In this document: positions 28,076 to 37,630 of the stretch, in pieces
Layout: each line of letters opens with the position of its first letter
Position numbering within the stretch: position 1 is the first letter of the stretch
DNA from: Allorhizobium ampelinum S4
Lineage (GTDB): Bacteria; Pseudomonadota; Alphaproteobacteria; Rhizobiales; Rhizobiaceae
Assembly (NCBI RefSeq): GCF_000016285.1
Contig: NC_011989.1
Span: forward strand, 2,731,001 to 2,795,000
Reading direction: 5' to 3'
Length of the DNA: 64,000 nucleotides
Program-made: the position numbers and the translations under genes
The notes under the pieces: generated by a model
What the model was told of the DNA's origin: nothing
The model's input: only the letters and a program-made list of their open reading frames with translations
Databases searched by the model: none

Positions 28076-28395
28076 AGCGGGGCGATCTTGTAAAAGTCGC
28101 CGTGCCCGGCGACTTTGGTAAGCCGCGCCCTGCCCTCATCATTCAATCAGATTTTTTCTCTGAAACCGGCACCGCAACCGTGTTGCTGATCTCCTCTACC
28201 CTTGTCGATGCGCCGCTGCTGCGGGTGATGGTGCAACCGTCGCCTGCCAATGGCTTGAAAAAACCATCACAGATCATGGTGGACAAAGCGATGTCGATCA
28301 GGCGAGAGCGGCTTGGCCCCGCCTTCGGTCGGTTGGATGATGACGCCATGCTGTCCGTGACCCGTTCGCTGGTGGTGTTTTTCGGCTTTGGCTGA
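28072..28395 (+). CDS. MazF/PemK-family mRNA interferase toxin
   Basis: This is a 107-residue PemK-like toxin starting at GTG 28072, which overlaps the antitoxin stop. The opening MKRGDLVKVAVPGDFGKPRPALII is the hallmark beta-strand and active-site region (seen at residues 1-24), and the second conserved block is KKPSQIMVDKAMSIRRERLG. MazF toxins cleave single-stranded mRNA at short sequence motifs. The sequence appears intact, so a working module is likely. The cut sequence cannot be told. The pair sits between the regulator gene and the convergent histidine kinase, alone and with no mobile-element remains. Confidence 0.88.
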   Translation: MKRGDLVKVAVPGDFGKPRPALIIQSDFFSETGTATVLLISSTLVDAPLLRVMVQPSPANGLKKPSQIMVDKAMSIRRERLGPAFGRLDDDAMLSVTRSLVVFFGFG

Positions 28396-28431
28396 ACCGC
28401 CCACCCCCTTGACCCTCACCCCGCTTGAACC

Positions 28432-29853
28432 TCACCCCGCCCTCGGCAACCGCACCACCACCTTCAATCCGCCCTCCGCAGCACTCCCCAGCGTGACCTT
28501 GCCGCCTGCGCCCTCCACCACTTCGCGGACGATGGCAAGGCCGAGGCCGCTGCCTTCGGGTTGGGTGCCGATGATGCGGTAGAAGCGTTCGAAGACCTGT
28601 TCGTGTTCTGCGGGGGCGATGCCGGGGCCGCTGTCTTCGACGGTGAGTTGCACGGTGTCAGCAAGCGTCTCCACTGTCACCGTCACAACGCCGGGGGACG
28701 GCGTGTAGCGAAGAGCATTATCGACCAGGTTGACGACCATTTCGCGCAGCATGGTGGCGTCGCCGGTGACGGGGGCCGCCCCTTCCGCCTCCAGGCCGAG
28801 ATCGATGCCGCGCCGCAATGCGTCTTCCGCCTGGGCTTCCAGCACTTGTCTAGCGATGTCGGCCATATCGACGCGGTCAGCGCGGGGCGCGCGGCTGCCA
28901 GGTTCGGCGCGGGTCAGGGTCAGCAACTGTTCGGCCAGCCGGGTGACTTGCCGTGTGCTGCGGATCAGCGCGTGCAGTGCTTCTTCACGCCGGGCCGGAT
29001 CGGTTTCGCGGGCGGCAAAGCTGGCCTGCGTCGAAATCAACGTCAGCGGCGTGCGCAATTGATGGGCGGCATTGGCAACGAAGCGTTTTTGCGCCGCCAT
29101 CTGGCGCTGCACGCGGTTCATATAATCATTCAGCGCCCGCACCAGCGGACGAAGCTCGGTATGGACGATTGTCTCATCAAAAGGTTCCAACTGGTCACGA
29201 CGGCGGGCGCGCACCGCATCGCGCAGCCGTAAGACGGGGCCAAGCCCACGCTGGAGCCCCAGCACCGTCACCAACCCGGCGACCAAAACCAGCAGAACCT
29301 GCCCGTTAAAATTCGAAAACCACAGATGGGTGCGCATCGCCTGCTGGCTATAACGCGTCACCGCCACCGTCACCGTAACGCCAGCGCCCTCCGTGCCTAC
29401 ACTGGAATCAACCCCAACCACAGGATGGTTCAGCATCAAGGCGCGGACATTGAGATTGCGAAACACCATGTCCTCGCCCTGGCGCTCATGGGCCGGTGTT
29501 TGCAGGTCGGCATAGCCGGACACCAGATTGCCCCAGGCGGTCGTGACCCGGTAATAGACCCGGTCGCCAAAGCCGGTATCGAAGATTTCCAGCGCTGCGG
29601 GTGGAATATCCACCTCGACATTGCCGCCCTGATCGACCCGCACCGCCTCGGCAATCATTCGTGCTGAGCCGAGCAGCATATTATCCGTCACCAGATTGGC
29701 AGTGCTGCGGGCCATGACCAGCCCAAAATACAGATTGAAGCCGATCACGCCGACCAGCGTCACCATCACCCAGGCCAGAAGCTGGGCCCTCAGGCTGTGG
29801 CGCAGCCGCAGCAAGGGCCGGACACGACCAAAATTCATGCCGCGCCCGCCCAT
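28432..29853 (-). CDS. Sensor histidine kinase, TctE/QseC-like
   Basis: This is a 473-residue inner-membrane histidine kinase. A first transmembrane helix is near residues 26-48. The periplasmic sensor of about 130 residues includes YRVTTAWGNLVSGY, and a second helix lies near residue 190-210. The phospho-accepting box is NAAHQLRTPL, followed by N-box LVDNALRYTP, G1 VEDSGPGIAP and G2 GSGLGLAIV. The ATG at 29853 has GGGGAG seven bases before. It follows its response regulator by 15 bp on the same strand. The sensor domain type (DUF1471/2CSK_N-like) is used for tricarboxylates and other organic acids in relatives, but no transporter for these is adjacent. The stimulus is unknown. Confidence 0.92.
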   Translation of the reverse strand: MGGRGMNFGRVRPLLRLRHSLRAQLLAWVMVTLVGVIGFNLYFGLVMARSTANLVTDNMLLGSARMIAEAVRVDQGGNVEVDIPPAALEIFDTGFGDRVYYRVTTAWGNLVSGYADLQTPAHERQGEDMVFRNLNVRALMLNHPVVGVDSSVGTEGAGVTVTVAVTRYSQQAMRTHLWFSNFNGQVLLVLVAGLVTVLGLQRGLGPVLRLRDAVRARRRDQLEPFDETIVHTELRPLVRALNDYMNRVQRQMAAQKRFVANAAHQLRTPLTLISTQASFAARETDPARREEALHALIRSTRQVTRLAEQLLTLTRAEPGSRAPRADRVDMADIARQVLEAQAEDALRRGIDLGLEAEGAAPVTGDATMLREMVVNLVDNALRYTPSPGVVTVTVETLADTVQLTVEDSGPGIAPAEHEQVFERFYRIIGTQPEGSGLGLAIVREVVEGAGGKVTLGSAAEGGLKVVVRLPRAG

Positions 29854-29868
29854 ATCACGCTCCCCATC

Positions 29869-30534
29869 TCACGCGGCCCGCAGCATATAGCCGAGGCCGC
29901 GCAGGGTGGCGATCTGCACCGCCCCGCCTTCCAGCTTCTTGCGCACCCGGTGCACGTAAATCTCAATGGCGCTCGGATCGGTCTCGGCATCAAAGCCGAA
30001 CACGCTTTGCGACAGCGCCGCCTTGGTCACGGTGCTGCCCGCCTTCAGTATCAAATATTCCAGCACCGAATGTTCGCGTGGCGTCAGCGACAAGACCTCG
30101 CCCTTCAGGGAAAACTGCCGTGTCGCGCTATTGAGCACCAGATCAGCCACGGCAATTTCCGGGCTGGCCAGATCATGGCCGCGCCGGATCAGCGCCCGCA
30201 GCCGGGCTTCCAGTTCGGCCATTTCGAAGGGCTTGGCGAGATAATCGTCAGCGCCGGAATCCAGCCCCGCCACCCGTCCGTCCAGCGAGGCATTGGCGGT
30301 CAGGATAATCACCGGCACTTTGCGGCCACTGCGGCGGATGCGCTTCAGCAGGGTCATTCCATCGATCTTCGGCAGGGACAGATCGAGAATCACAGCGGCA
30401 TAATCGGCGAGGTTCAAAAAATCCTCGGCCTCTTCGCCATCATGGGCGGCATCGACGGTGTAATTCGCTTGCGTCAGCGCCTTCGCCAGCCAATCGGCCA
30501 ATTCATGATTGTCTTCAACGATCAGCAATCGCAT
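29869..30534 (-). CDS. OmpR-type response regulator, TctD/QseB-like
   Basis: This 221-residue response regulator has a receiver domain beginning MRLLIVEDNHELADWL with the acidic pair, phospho-acceptor Asp in VILDLSLPKIDG, Thr in ILTANAS and Lys in YLAKPFEMAELEARL. The C-terminal OmpR winged helix has LTPREHSVLEYLILKAG and IEIYVHRVRKKLEG. All active residues are present. It is cotranscribed with the kinase 15 bp downstream. Targets are unknown; the TctDE family normally controls uptake of organic acids. A metallophosphoesterase gene ends 99 bp upstream. Confidence 0.94.
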   Translation of the reverse strand: MRLLIVEDNHELADWLAKALTQANYTVDAAHDGEEAEDFLNLADYAAVILDLSLPKIDGMTLLKRIRRSGRKVPVIILTANASLDGRVAGLDSGADDYLAKPFEMAELEARLRALIRRGHDLASPEIAVADLVLNSATRQFSLKGEVLSLTPREHSVLEYLILKAGSTVTKAALSQSVFGFDAETDPSAIEIYVHRVRKKLEGGAVQIATLRGLGYMLRAA

Positions 30535-30633
30535 GATGGTTCATTCATCCTCTTCCCGCACTTACCATACAGCGCCGCCGATCAAAAAGGTCGTGGAAAG
30601 AGTGTTGCAACTGATTAATTTTTGCACTGACCG

Positions 30634-31380
30634 TCAGGCGAGCCAGCCACTTTCCAGCCCACTTGCCCAATCGTCCCGGCCCCTGTCCGCCGCCATTCGC
30701 GCCATTTCGAGATGACGATAAGGCACCTGCCGGAACGTCACCGTCCAGCCTGCCTCACCCTTTTGCAGAATGGCATAGGAGGCGAGCGGCGTTCCAGCTT
30801 CCACCCGATGATAAAACGGTACGTCGTCATCATAGGCCGGGCAGCCGACGCTGCCGGGATTGACGATCAGCCGCCCATCGGTTAGCCGCACCGCACGCGG
30901 CAGATGCGAATGGGCGCAGAGAATCAGTTCCTGCCCGACGCCCTCGGCCAGTGCCTCAATCTCGGCGCGGGCTTTCAGATGCACCAGGCCTTCGGGGCTG
31001 ACGCTTTCCAGCCAGTAGAGATCGTCGATTTTTGGCGTGGCGTGGCAGAGAAACACCTCCTCGCGCCAGACCGCGGTGACGGGCAGGCGTTGCAGCCATT
31101 GCAAATGCCGAGGCGAAAGCTGGTCATAGGCCTCCGCATCGGAAGAATGCATCGCGGCCCTGTCCTGCTCGATCAGGTAGCGGTCATGATTGCCCCTGAC
31201 GGTGACAAGATCCAGCAACAGCAGCAGATCGCCGGTGCGGCCCGCCTCCAGCGGCCCGGAAAAACAATCGCCGAGATTGACGACATGGTCATAGCCAATG
31301 CCCTGGGCGGCAATATCGGCCAGCACCGCTTCCAGAGCCAGACAATTGCCGTGAATATCGGCGATGGCGGCAAAACGCAT
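30634..31380 (-). CDS. Metallophosphoesterase family protein
   Basis: This is a calcineurin-like phosphoesterase of 248 residues. Metal ligands are seen in ADIHGNCLALEAVL (D-x-H), VNLGDCFSGP, VRGNHDRYL, LCHATPK and CAHSHLPRA. This is the YfcE/MJ0936-type layout with a short cap and no signal peptide, so a cytosolic phosphodiesterase or phosphatase is expected. It starts three bases after the uraH stop, with AllA and UraH forming the front of the same operon, so it is part of a purine-catabolic transcript. Its substrate there is not known. A role on a nucleotide-derived phosphoester is a reasonable guess. Confidence 0.88.
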   Translation of the reverse strand: MRFAAIADIHGNCLALEAVLADIAAQGIGYDHVVNLGDCFSGPLEAGRTGDLLLLLDLVTVRGNHDRYLIEQDRAAMHSSDAEAYDQLSPRHLQWLQRLPVTAVWREEVFLCHATPKIDDLYWLESVSPEGLVHLKARAEIEALAEGVGQELILCAHSHLPRAVRLTDGRLIVNPGSVGCPAYDDDVPFYHRVEAGTPLASYAILQKGEAGWTVTFRQVPYRHLEMARMAADRGRDDWASGLESGWLA

Positions 31381-31383
31381 ATC

Positions 31384-31740
31384 TCAGCTCCCGCGATAGG
31401 TGGAATAGCCGTAGGGCGAAAGCAGTAGCGGCACATGGTAATGCGCCTGCGGATCGGCAATGCCGAAACGAATGGGGATAACATCCAGAAACGGCGGATC
31501 AGTCAGTTCCGCCCCCTGGCTCCTGAGATAGTCACCGGCATGAAACAGCAGCTCGTACTGACCGATGCGAAATTCCTCGCCAGCCAGGATTGGCCCACCA
31601 TCCACCCGGCCGTCGGCATTGGTGAACACGGTCTTGATCAGGTCCGCCTCCTCGCCGTTCATCCGCATCAACTGGATGCGCAGGCCGGACGCCGGGCGGC
31701 CCAAGGCGGTATCGAGAACATGGGTGGTCAGGCCGGTCAT
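31384..31740 (-). CDS. uraH: 5-hydroxyisourate hydrolase
   Basis: UraH, a transthyretin-like homotetramer, hydrolyses 5-hydroxyisourate made by urate oxidation to OHCU. The 118-residue length is right. The N-terminal [14 protein letters not shown] carries the catalytic His, and Arg and His lie in the middle. The signature C-terminal tetrapeptide is seen as YRGS at the very end, preceded by [18 protein letters not shown]. Its start overlaps the allA stop by 4 bp (ATGA), and the metallophosphoesterase follows after 3 bp. It acts directly after PuuD (20167-21399), whose gene is 11 kb away. Confidence 0.96.
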   Translation of the reverse strand: MTGLTTHVLDTALGRPASGLRIQLMRMNGEEADLIKTVFTNADGRVDGGPILAGEEFRIGQYELLFHAGDYLRSQGAELTDPPFLDVIPIRFGIADPQAHYHVPLLLSPYGYSTYRGS

Positions 31741-32246
31741 GGGCGTGGCTCCAGAATCAGATAGGGCTGGTCGAAGAAGAACTCTTCCAGATTGTTTCCC
31801 GGCCCGTCGCGATCCGCAACCAGAAAATCACTGACCTCACCGATTGCCATCAAAGGATGGTGCCAGATATTGCGGTGATAGTTCACCCCCTGCTGCGGCT
31901 CGGCCAGAAATACCTGCGGCACGCCCGGACGGCCACCCTCGTCCAGCGAAACCGCCAGCAGAAACGGGCGGCCGGACAGCGGCGTAAAGCTCTGGCTGCC
32001 AAGCGGATGCCGTTCCATCATGCCAATCTCATAGGGAAAGCGACGCGGCTGGCCGCGAAAGATATTGAGGACCACGCGCGCGCTCTCACCCACCACATCG
32101 GGGCTGGCCAAGGCATGAAACCGCTCGGTCGTGCCGCCATTGATCAGCCGCATCCGGGCGGGGTCAGCTTGGATGACATCGCCGAAGGGAGCGAAGGCTT
32201 CAGGCGTTAACGGGCGGATGGCAAGGGGAAGGAATGGCTGGGTCAT
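31737..32246 (-). CDS. allA: Ureidoglycolate lyase
   Basis: AllA splits ureidoglycolate into glyoxylate and urea, the last step of the purine route. The 169-residue cupin-like protein opens [20 protein letters not shown] and keeps [13 protein letters not shown], the His-containing [15 protein letters not shown] and the C-terminal [14 protein letters not shown], as in the family. It is the first gene of the allA-uraH-metallophosphoesterase unit and its stop overlaps the uraH start. The upstream 187 bp separate it from the NRPS stop codon. No allantoicase is in the window to make its substrate from allantoate, so that step must be encoded elsewhere. Confidence 0.93.
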   Translation of the reverse strand: MTQPFLPLAIRPLTPEAFAPFGDVIQADPARMRLINGGTTERFHALASPDVVGESARVVLNIFRGQPRRFPYEIGMMERHPLGSQSFTPLSGRPFLLAVSLDEGGRPGVPQVFLAEPQQGVNYHRNIWHHPLMAIGEVSDFLVADRDGPGNNLEEFFFDQPYLILEPRP

Positions 32247-32433
32247 GGCAAGATCCGCAAACGAGGTGGGCCAGCAGTATAGTCGCGATTGGCTTTAGAG
32301 CCACGGACATATGCCGCTCATCTCGATAGCAGTAACCCATTGGAGCAGATCAGCAAACCTGATTTCGCTATTTTATCCGCCCCGCGATAGCGCGGGGCGG
32401 ATAATTCAATTGTCGATGCTGGAACCTGTCGGA

Positions 32434-35400
32434 TTAGGCAAACCGCGACACACGCTCAATCTTGACCTCAGTCTGTGGCCGCCGCAGGACCAGGAATTCA
32501 CGCAGCAGTTCTGCCTGAACGACGGCGCTGATATGGGATGCCGGTTCGATATTCAGCATGTCGTGGTGGTTGCAGGTCATGTCGCGCAGGTAAACCCTGC
32601 CCTCCACATGCGGCAACCAGGTTTCCGCATCATAGTTAAGGATGGTGTTCAGCGCATCGCTGCCCGCACTTGGTTCGGCGCGGAAGAAATGCACATCGGC
32701 ATCGATCTTGCCCGGGGTAAAGCGCTGGGCAATTTCCAGATTGTGCAAGATGGTCGCCTTGGCACGTTCGACGAAATCCGGATCGAACTGGTGAACCTGC
32801 TCCAGCAGGACATGGTTGTCCGTATCGAACATTTTCAGCACGAAATCGCCAAGCTCGGCCAGCGATGGCTTGTCGCCTGCCGCCTTTTCGTCGAAGCCGA
32901 GGAACCCAAGAGCTGCCCGCGCCAGCGTCGCATCGTCCTGCAATTGGGCCGCAGGCTTGAAATGGTAGCTGTCCATCATGCCCAGGAACGCAATAGCCTG
33001 GCCCTCTGCCTGCAATTGCCGGGTCATTTCATGGGCAATCAGCCCGCCCAATGACCAGCCCAGCAGATGATATGGCCCCTGCGGCTGGATCTTGCGAATT
33101 CTCTGCACGTAGAGCGCAGCCATGTCCTCGATAGAGCGCGGCAGGGCAGCGAGGTCATGCAACCCGTCCGATTGCAGGGCGTAAACCGGGACATCCTCGC
33201 TCAAATGTTGTGCGAGCGAGAAGAAGCTCCAGCCCAGGCCCAGCACCGGATGGATGCAGAACAGCGGCGGGCGCTCGCCCTTGGCGCGGATGGCCAGCAC
33301 CGGCTCGATCAACGGTGAACCCGCACTTGCCTCATCCAAATGCACGGCCAAGGCGGCAATGGTGGGCGTTTCGAACACCGCACCAAGCGGAATTTCGCCT
33401 TTCAACCGGCTGCGAACGGCGGAAATCATTCCGGCTGCGGCCAGCGAATCGCCGCCGAGCACGAAGAAACTGTCGTGAATGCCGATCTGCTCCAGACCGA
33501 GGATCTCACACCACAAGGCGGCAAGCCGCTTTTCAGCATCGGTCCCCGGCAGGGCTATGCCTTCCGTTACCGTCCATTGCGGTACCGGCAGCGCGTGCCG
33601 GTCGGTCTTGCCATTCGAGTTCAACGGAATAGCGTCCAGCACCACATAGGCTGCCGGGATCATGTGAACGGGCAGAACCTTGCCTAGCCGCTCCGAAAGA
33701 TCAGCAGCATCCAAGGAGGCACCCTCGCCTACCGCACCCTCTCTGGGGACAACATAAGCAACCAGTCGCTTTTCGCGGCCCGGATCATCGCGCAGAATAA
33801 CCACCGCTTCACGCACCTGCGGCAGGGCGGAAAGCGCCGCCTCGATTTCGCCCGGCTCCACCCGGAAGCCGCGAATCTTGATCTGGTGGTCGTTGCGACC
33901 GAGATAATCCAGCACGCCATCGCGCCGCCAGCGCACCAGGTCGCCGGTCCGGTAGATCCGCTCGCCTTCGCCTGCGAAAGGATCAGCCATGAATTTTTCC
34001 GCCGTCAGGTCCGGGCGGTTCAGGTAGCCCTTCGCCACGCCCGCACCACCGATATACAGCTCACCGATGAAGCCGGGCGGCACTGGCTGGCAATGCCGAT
34101 CGAGGACATAAACGCGGGTGTTCCAGATTGGCCGGCCAATTGGCGCACTGTCGAGATCGCTGCCCAAAAGCGGCATGTTGGTGGACCAGATCGTGGTTTC
34201 CGTCGGTCCGTAGACATTGAGAACGGGATGACCGAGCCGTGCCATCTTGTGGGCGAGATCGGCAGGCAGAGCCTCGCCACCGACAAGGCTGCGCAAGCCC
34301 GTCAGTCCCTCATGATGATCGGCCAGCAAGGACCGCCACAAAGACGGCGTCGCCTGCATGATGGTGATACCCGCACTGCGGATCAACCCATGCAGCACTG
34401 CCGGATCGCGCACTTCCGAGCGGAGCGCGATCACCGTGCGCGCGCCTGCCAGCAACGGCAGATAAAGCTCAAGGGCTGCAATATCGAAGGAGATCGTCGT
34501 CACGGCCAGCAAACGGTCTTCACTGTCCAGTTTCAACAGATCCTGCATCGACAACAGGAAGTTCATCAGGCCCCGATGCGGAATTTCCACGCCCTTGGGC
34601 CGACCGGTCGAGCCGGATGTGAAGATGATATAGGCCGTGTCGCTCAGCGACGGCCCTTTCGGCAGATCGCGTCCCTGTCGCTCGAGGGGCTTGTCGAGGA
34701 AGATCAGATTGTCGGTGGCATCAGGCAGGTTGCCAGCCACTTCCTCTGTGGTGATAACGCAGGCTGGCTGCGCATCCTCCAGGATCATCGCCACCCGCGA
34801 GGCTGGATCAGCCGGATCAAGCGGCAGATAGGCGGCACCGCTTTTCAGCACCGCCAGCAGCGCCACAACCATGTTTTCAGACCGCGGCACAGCCACAGCC
34901 ACCAGAGAACCGGGTACCGCGCCCTTTTCCATCAGATAGCCAGCCAGATGATCGGAGGCGGCATCCAGCTCACCATAGGTCATCTGGCGACCGCCAAAGG
35001 ATAGCGCTACCGCATCCGGCGTGCGTGCCGCCTGCGCCCGGAACAGTTCCGGCCAGGTCTGATCCGGCAGTTTATGGGACGTATCGTTCCAGTCGGTGAG
35101 AATTTCCTGCCGCTCCCACTTCGACAGCAGGCTGAAATCGCGCAGGGGCTGTTCAGGCGTCACGAGGATCTCTCTCAACATGCGGGTGAACCGCGCCTCG
35201 TGATCGGCAAGCTCTTCCAGCGTATAGAGCGCCGGATTGGCATCAAAATCGATGCGCAGGTCGCCATTGTCACCACGGTCATAGGCGAAGATGGTGAAAT
35301 CCGTCATCGTGCCGTTCGAAAGGTTGTGCACGGTGGTTGGCTGTCCATCAAAGCGCAGATCGTAGTCGAAAGGCTCGATATTGACGCCCAGCCAGGCAAT

Positions 35401-36438
35401 CTGCGCATCCTGGCGGACCATGCCGAGATCGCGGCGAATGTCCTCATAGCGATAGCGCTGATAGCGCAGCGCCCGGCTCATCTGCTGGGAAACCTGACCG
35501 GTCAATTCGCGCCAGGACAGGTCAGGCGTGATCGAAAACCGCAGAGGAACCGCATTGGCAGTCATGCCCGGAATGCGGCGCATCGTCTGGCTGATCCGGG
35601 CCGTCACCATGGTGACCATGGTCAGCTCTTCGCAGTCGGTCGCCTTGGCGTAATAGGCCGCGACCAGGGCAATCAAGGCCTGTGGCACGCTGGCGCCAAA
35701 GCCACGGCTGATCTCAGCAAGCGCCTTGACCGTCTGGCGATCGATGACCGTCGTATGGCGCAGCAGGCCACCGGATGGCTCGCCTTTCTTCTTCATCAAG
35801 GTCACCGGCTCCGGCAGACCCTTCATCTGCTCCGACCAATAGGCCTTGTCGCGCTGGAAATGCACCGAATCGCGGTAGGTGCGCTCAAGCTCCAGCAATT
35901 CCTGCGGAGAACCGCAATCATAGGGCTCCGGCTGGTTGCCCTGGGCCAGCGCCGAATAAATATCGGCCAGCCGCCGGGCCAGCAAGCCGCCAGAAAACCC
36001 ATCCATGATGATATGATGTGCCCAATGATACCAGACCCATTCTGTGGCCCCGAGCTTCAAAAGTGAAGACCCCCAGAGATTGTCATTGGCAAGATCGAGC
36101 GGCTTAGACATCTGCTTGCGCATCCAGTCCATGGCGCTTGCGCCAGGATTGTCAGCACCGCTGAAATCGATCACGTCAAAGACGCCGCAATAGGCCGCCA
36201 TGACAACCTGATGCGGCTGCCCTTCGATTTCCTTGATGCGAGACCGTGTGACAGCAACATCATCTGACAAGCGGCGCAACGCCTGGCAGAACAGTCCTGG
36301 ATGAACGGGACCGTGAATTTCGATGGATTCAGCAAGGACAAAGCTCAGATCGGCGGGAGCTACCTTTTGTTTGACCCACAAGCCTGCCTGCGCAAGAGAA
36401 ACCGGAAAAACCTGCTCATGTCTGCCTACAAAAGACAT
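32434..36438 (-). CDS. Single-module non-ribosomal peptide synthetase (C-A-T-TE), predicted Gly
   Basis: This is a 1334-residue complete module of EntF-like order. The condensation domain (about 10-430) has HHIIMDG at 141-147. The adenylation domain (about 455-950) has FTSGSTGRPKG near 606-616, YGPTET at 743-748, YRTGDL and the catalytic Lys944 in NSNGKTDRH. The carrier domain has LGGDSL with Ser998. The thioesterase has GWSLGG with Ser1129 and a late HHD. Aligning to GrsA by eye gives specificity residues DILQLGVIWK, one change from the glycine code DILQLGLIWK. It should condense an upstream acyl/peptidyl donor with glycine and release the product by hydrolysis or cyclisation. No partner module, MbtH, phosphopantetheinyl transferase or exporter is adjacent. 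The ATG at 36438 has GAGG upstream. Confidence 0.93.
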   Translation of the reverse strand: MSFVGRHEQVFPVSLAQAGLWVKQKVAPADLSFVLAESIEIHGPVHPGLFCQALRRLSDDVAVTRSRIKEIEGQPHQVVMAAYCGVFDVIDFSGADNPGASAMDWMRKQMSKPLDLANDNLWGSSLLKLGATEWVWYHWAHHIIMDGFSGGLLARRLADIYSALAQGNQPEPYDCGSPQELLELERTYRDSVHFQRDKAYWSEQMKGLPEPVTLMKKKGEPSGGLLRHTTVIDRQTVKALAEISRGFGASVPQALIALVAAYYAKATDCEELTMVTMVTARISQTMRRIPGMTANAVPLRFSITPDLSWRELTGQVSQQMSRALRYQRYRYEDIRRDLGMVRQDAQIAWLGVNIEPFDYDLRFDGQPTTVHNLSNGTMTDFTIFAYDRGDNGDLRIDFDANPALYTLEELADHEARFTRMLREILVTPEQPLRDFSLLSKWERQEILTDWNDTSHKLPDQTWPELFRAQAARTPDAVALSFGGRQMTYGELDAASDHLAGYLMEKGAVPGSLVAVAVPRSENMVVALLAVLKSGAAYLPLDPADPASRVAMILEDAQPACVITTEEVAGNLPDATDNLIFLDKPLERQGRDLPKGPSLSDTAYIIFTSGSTGRPKGVEIPHRGLMNFLLSMQDLLKLDSEDRLLAVTTISFDIAALELYLPLLAGARTVIALRSEVRDPAVLHGLIRSAGITIMQATPSLWRSLLADHHEGLTGLRSLVGGEALPADLAHKMARLGHPVLNVYGPTETTIWSTNMPLLGSDLDSAPIGRPIWNTRVYVLDRHCQPVPPGFIGELYIGGAGVAKGYLNRPDLTAEKFMADPFAGEGERIYRTGDLVRWRRDGVLDYLGRNDHQIKIRGFRVEPGEIEAALSALPQVREAVVILRDDPGREKRLVAYVVPREGAVGEGASLDAADLSERLGKVLPVHMIPAAYVVLDAIPLNSNGKTDRHALPVPQWTVTEGIALPGTDAEKRLAALWCEILGLEQIGIHDSFFVLGGDSLAAAGMISAVRSRLKGEIPLGAVFETPTIAALAVHLDEASAGSPLIEPVLAIRAKGERPPLFCIHPVLGLGWSFFSLAQHLSEDVPVYALQSDGLHDLAALPRSIEDMAALYVQRIRKIQPQGPYHLLGWSLGGLIAHEMTRQLQAEGQAIAFLGMMDSYHFKPAAQLQDDATLARAALGFLGFDEKAAGDKPSLAELGDFVLKMFDTDNHVLLEQVHQFDPDFVERAKATILHNLEIAQRFTPGKIDADVHFFRAEPSAGSDALNTILNYDAETWLPHVEGRVYLRDMTCNHHDMLNIEPASHISAVVQAELLREFLVLRRPQTEVKIERVSRFA

Positions 36439-37582
36439 TGAAAAACCTCACTGAAATATCGGCCAAAACCAGAAAACAATCAAAAAGCAAGCACAATCAA
36501 ACGATTGCGATGCTAGGAAACGCAAAAACTGCCACTCAAAATAAAGCACATCAGCATGCCATGAATTCAACTGCTCAACACAAATTAGAAATACTTAAAT
36601 ACAAAACAATAAAACCAAATTGTCGCGAAACGATACAATCACGAATAAAAAGAACACAGATTTTGCTATAAAATTCACAAACTATATACAAATCAGGCGC
36701 ACAAGCCTGAAAACGTGAGACAATGAAAACAGCACACGGCACGTTTGTAAAGTGTCCGACTTGCAATAACCCGTAAAAATCAACGAAACAGAACGGGGAT
36801 GGACTTTGCACTTAATGCCGAATTAATCGCCCAAAAGTAGAAAATTCAACAAATGCGCGCTTAAATTTCTATTTCTATCCAATTAAGTATACAAACCGAA
36901 GATGAAACAATTTTGACACTCTAACGGATAGATATAGTGCTCCAAAAAGAGATAAATAATACAAAATATACATAAACAAACATAGACATGAATTAAATGC
37001 GTTAGAATATCACTTTTTTGACATAAGATAATTTTTATACATAAAAACCCCTCATATTAAATAGTAAAATAATTTTCTCCGCCAATTTTCACAAAAACTA
37101 ACTCATCCGTTATTGGCATATATCAAATTACGATATTTTAAAATAAAGACCAAGCATGATATTCAATGGATACGCGAACAATATAGACAGGATTGATATT
37201 ATTAATGCATCAACAGAGGCCAAAGCCTTAAAAATTCTAGGGTTAATCCGAGATTCCAAGACAACACTATAATCTAAAGTGGATACAGATTGACTTAAAT
37301 CTGTTCTGGATCGGGGAATGATGCAGTCTTCATTTTAAAATCGCCCGACCGTATTCACTTGAGCGTTGAATACTAATGACAGCATGTAACGGCGCTTTGA
37401 CCGAATGATCGAGGGTCACAGAAGACCACACCGATATTCACCTATATACGAAGGCCCGAAGATGCTCCCACATCCTCTCCTTCAGAAAAAATCAAATACA
37501 TCAATGGTTTGAAATATTCACACCATCTTCAAGACAAGGACGCATCGGCGCCTACAGTGTCCTGGTACACGATATCAAGAGC
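36439..37582. other. Long AT-rich gene-free region upstream of the NRPS
   Basis: About 1.1 kb of sequence is strikingly rich in A+T (for example around 36840-37140), unlike anything else in the window. Short open frames on both strands have no ribosome-binding site or family resemblance and I do not believe them. The NRPS promoter must lie here. AT-rich upstream DNA of this kind is often silenced by xenogeneic repressors (MucR/Ros in this family), which is an inference. It may also be the scar of an insertion. Confidence 0.6.
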
Positions 37583-37622
37583 GCTTGCGCCCAGATCCGA
37601 TGGATCAAGTCTGGGCGCAAGC
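37583..37622 (-). terminator. Hairpin downstream of glnII
   Basis: GCTTGCGCCCAGA at 37583-37595 pairs perfectly with TCTGGGCGCAAGC at 37610-37622 around a 14-nt loop, nine bases after the glnII stop. There is no clear T-run, so termination may be rho-assisted or the stem may protect the 3' end. Confidence 0.55.
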
Positions 37623-37630
37623 AGAGAGGA

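Noticed and set aside
36438..36811. Short frames at the NRPS start (36438-36671 plus, 36575-36811 minus)
   Set aside because: No ribosome-binding site, low-complexity Lys/Asn/Gln or Phe/Cys composition driven by AT-rich DNA, and one would begin inside the NRPS start codon.
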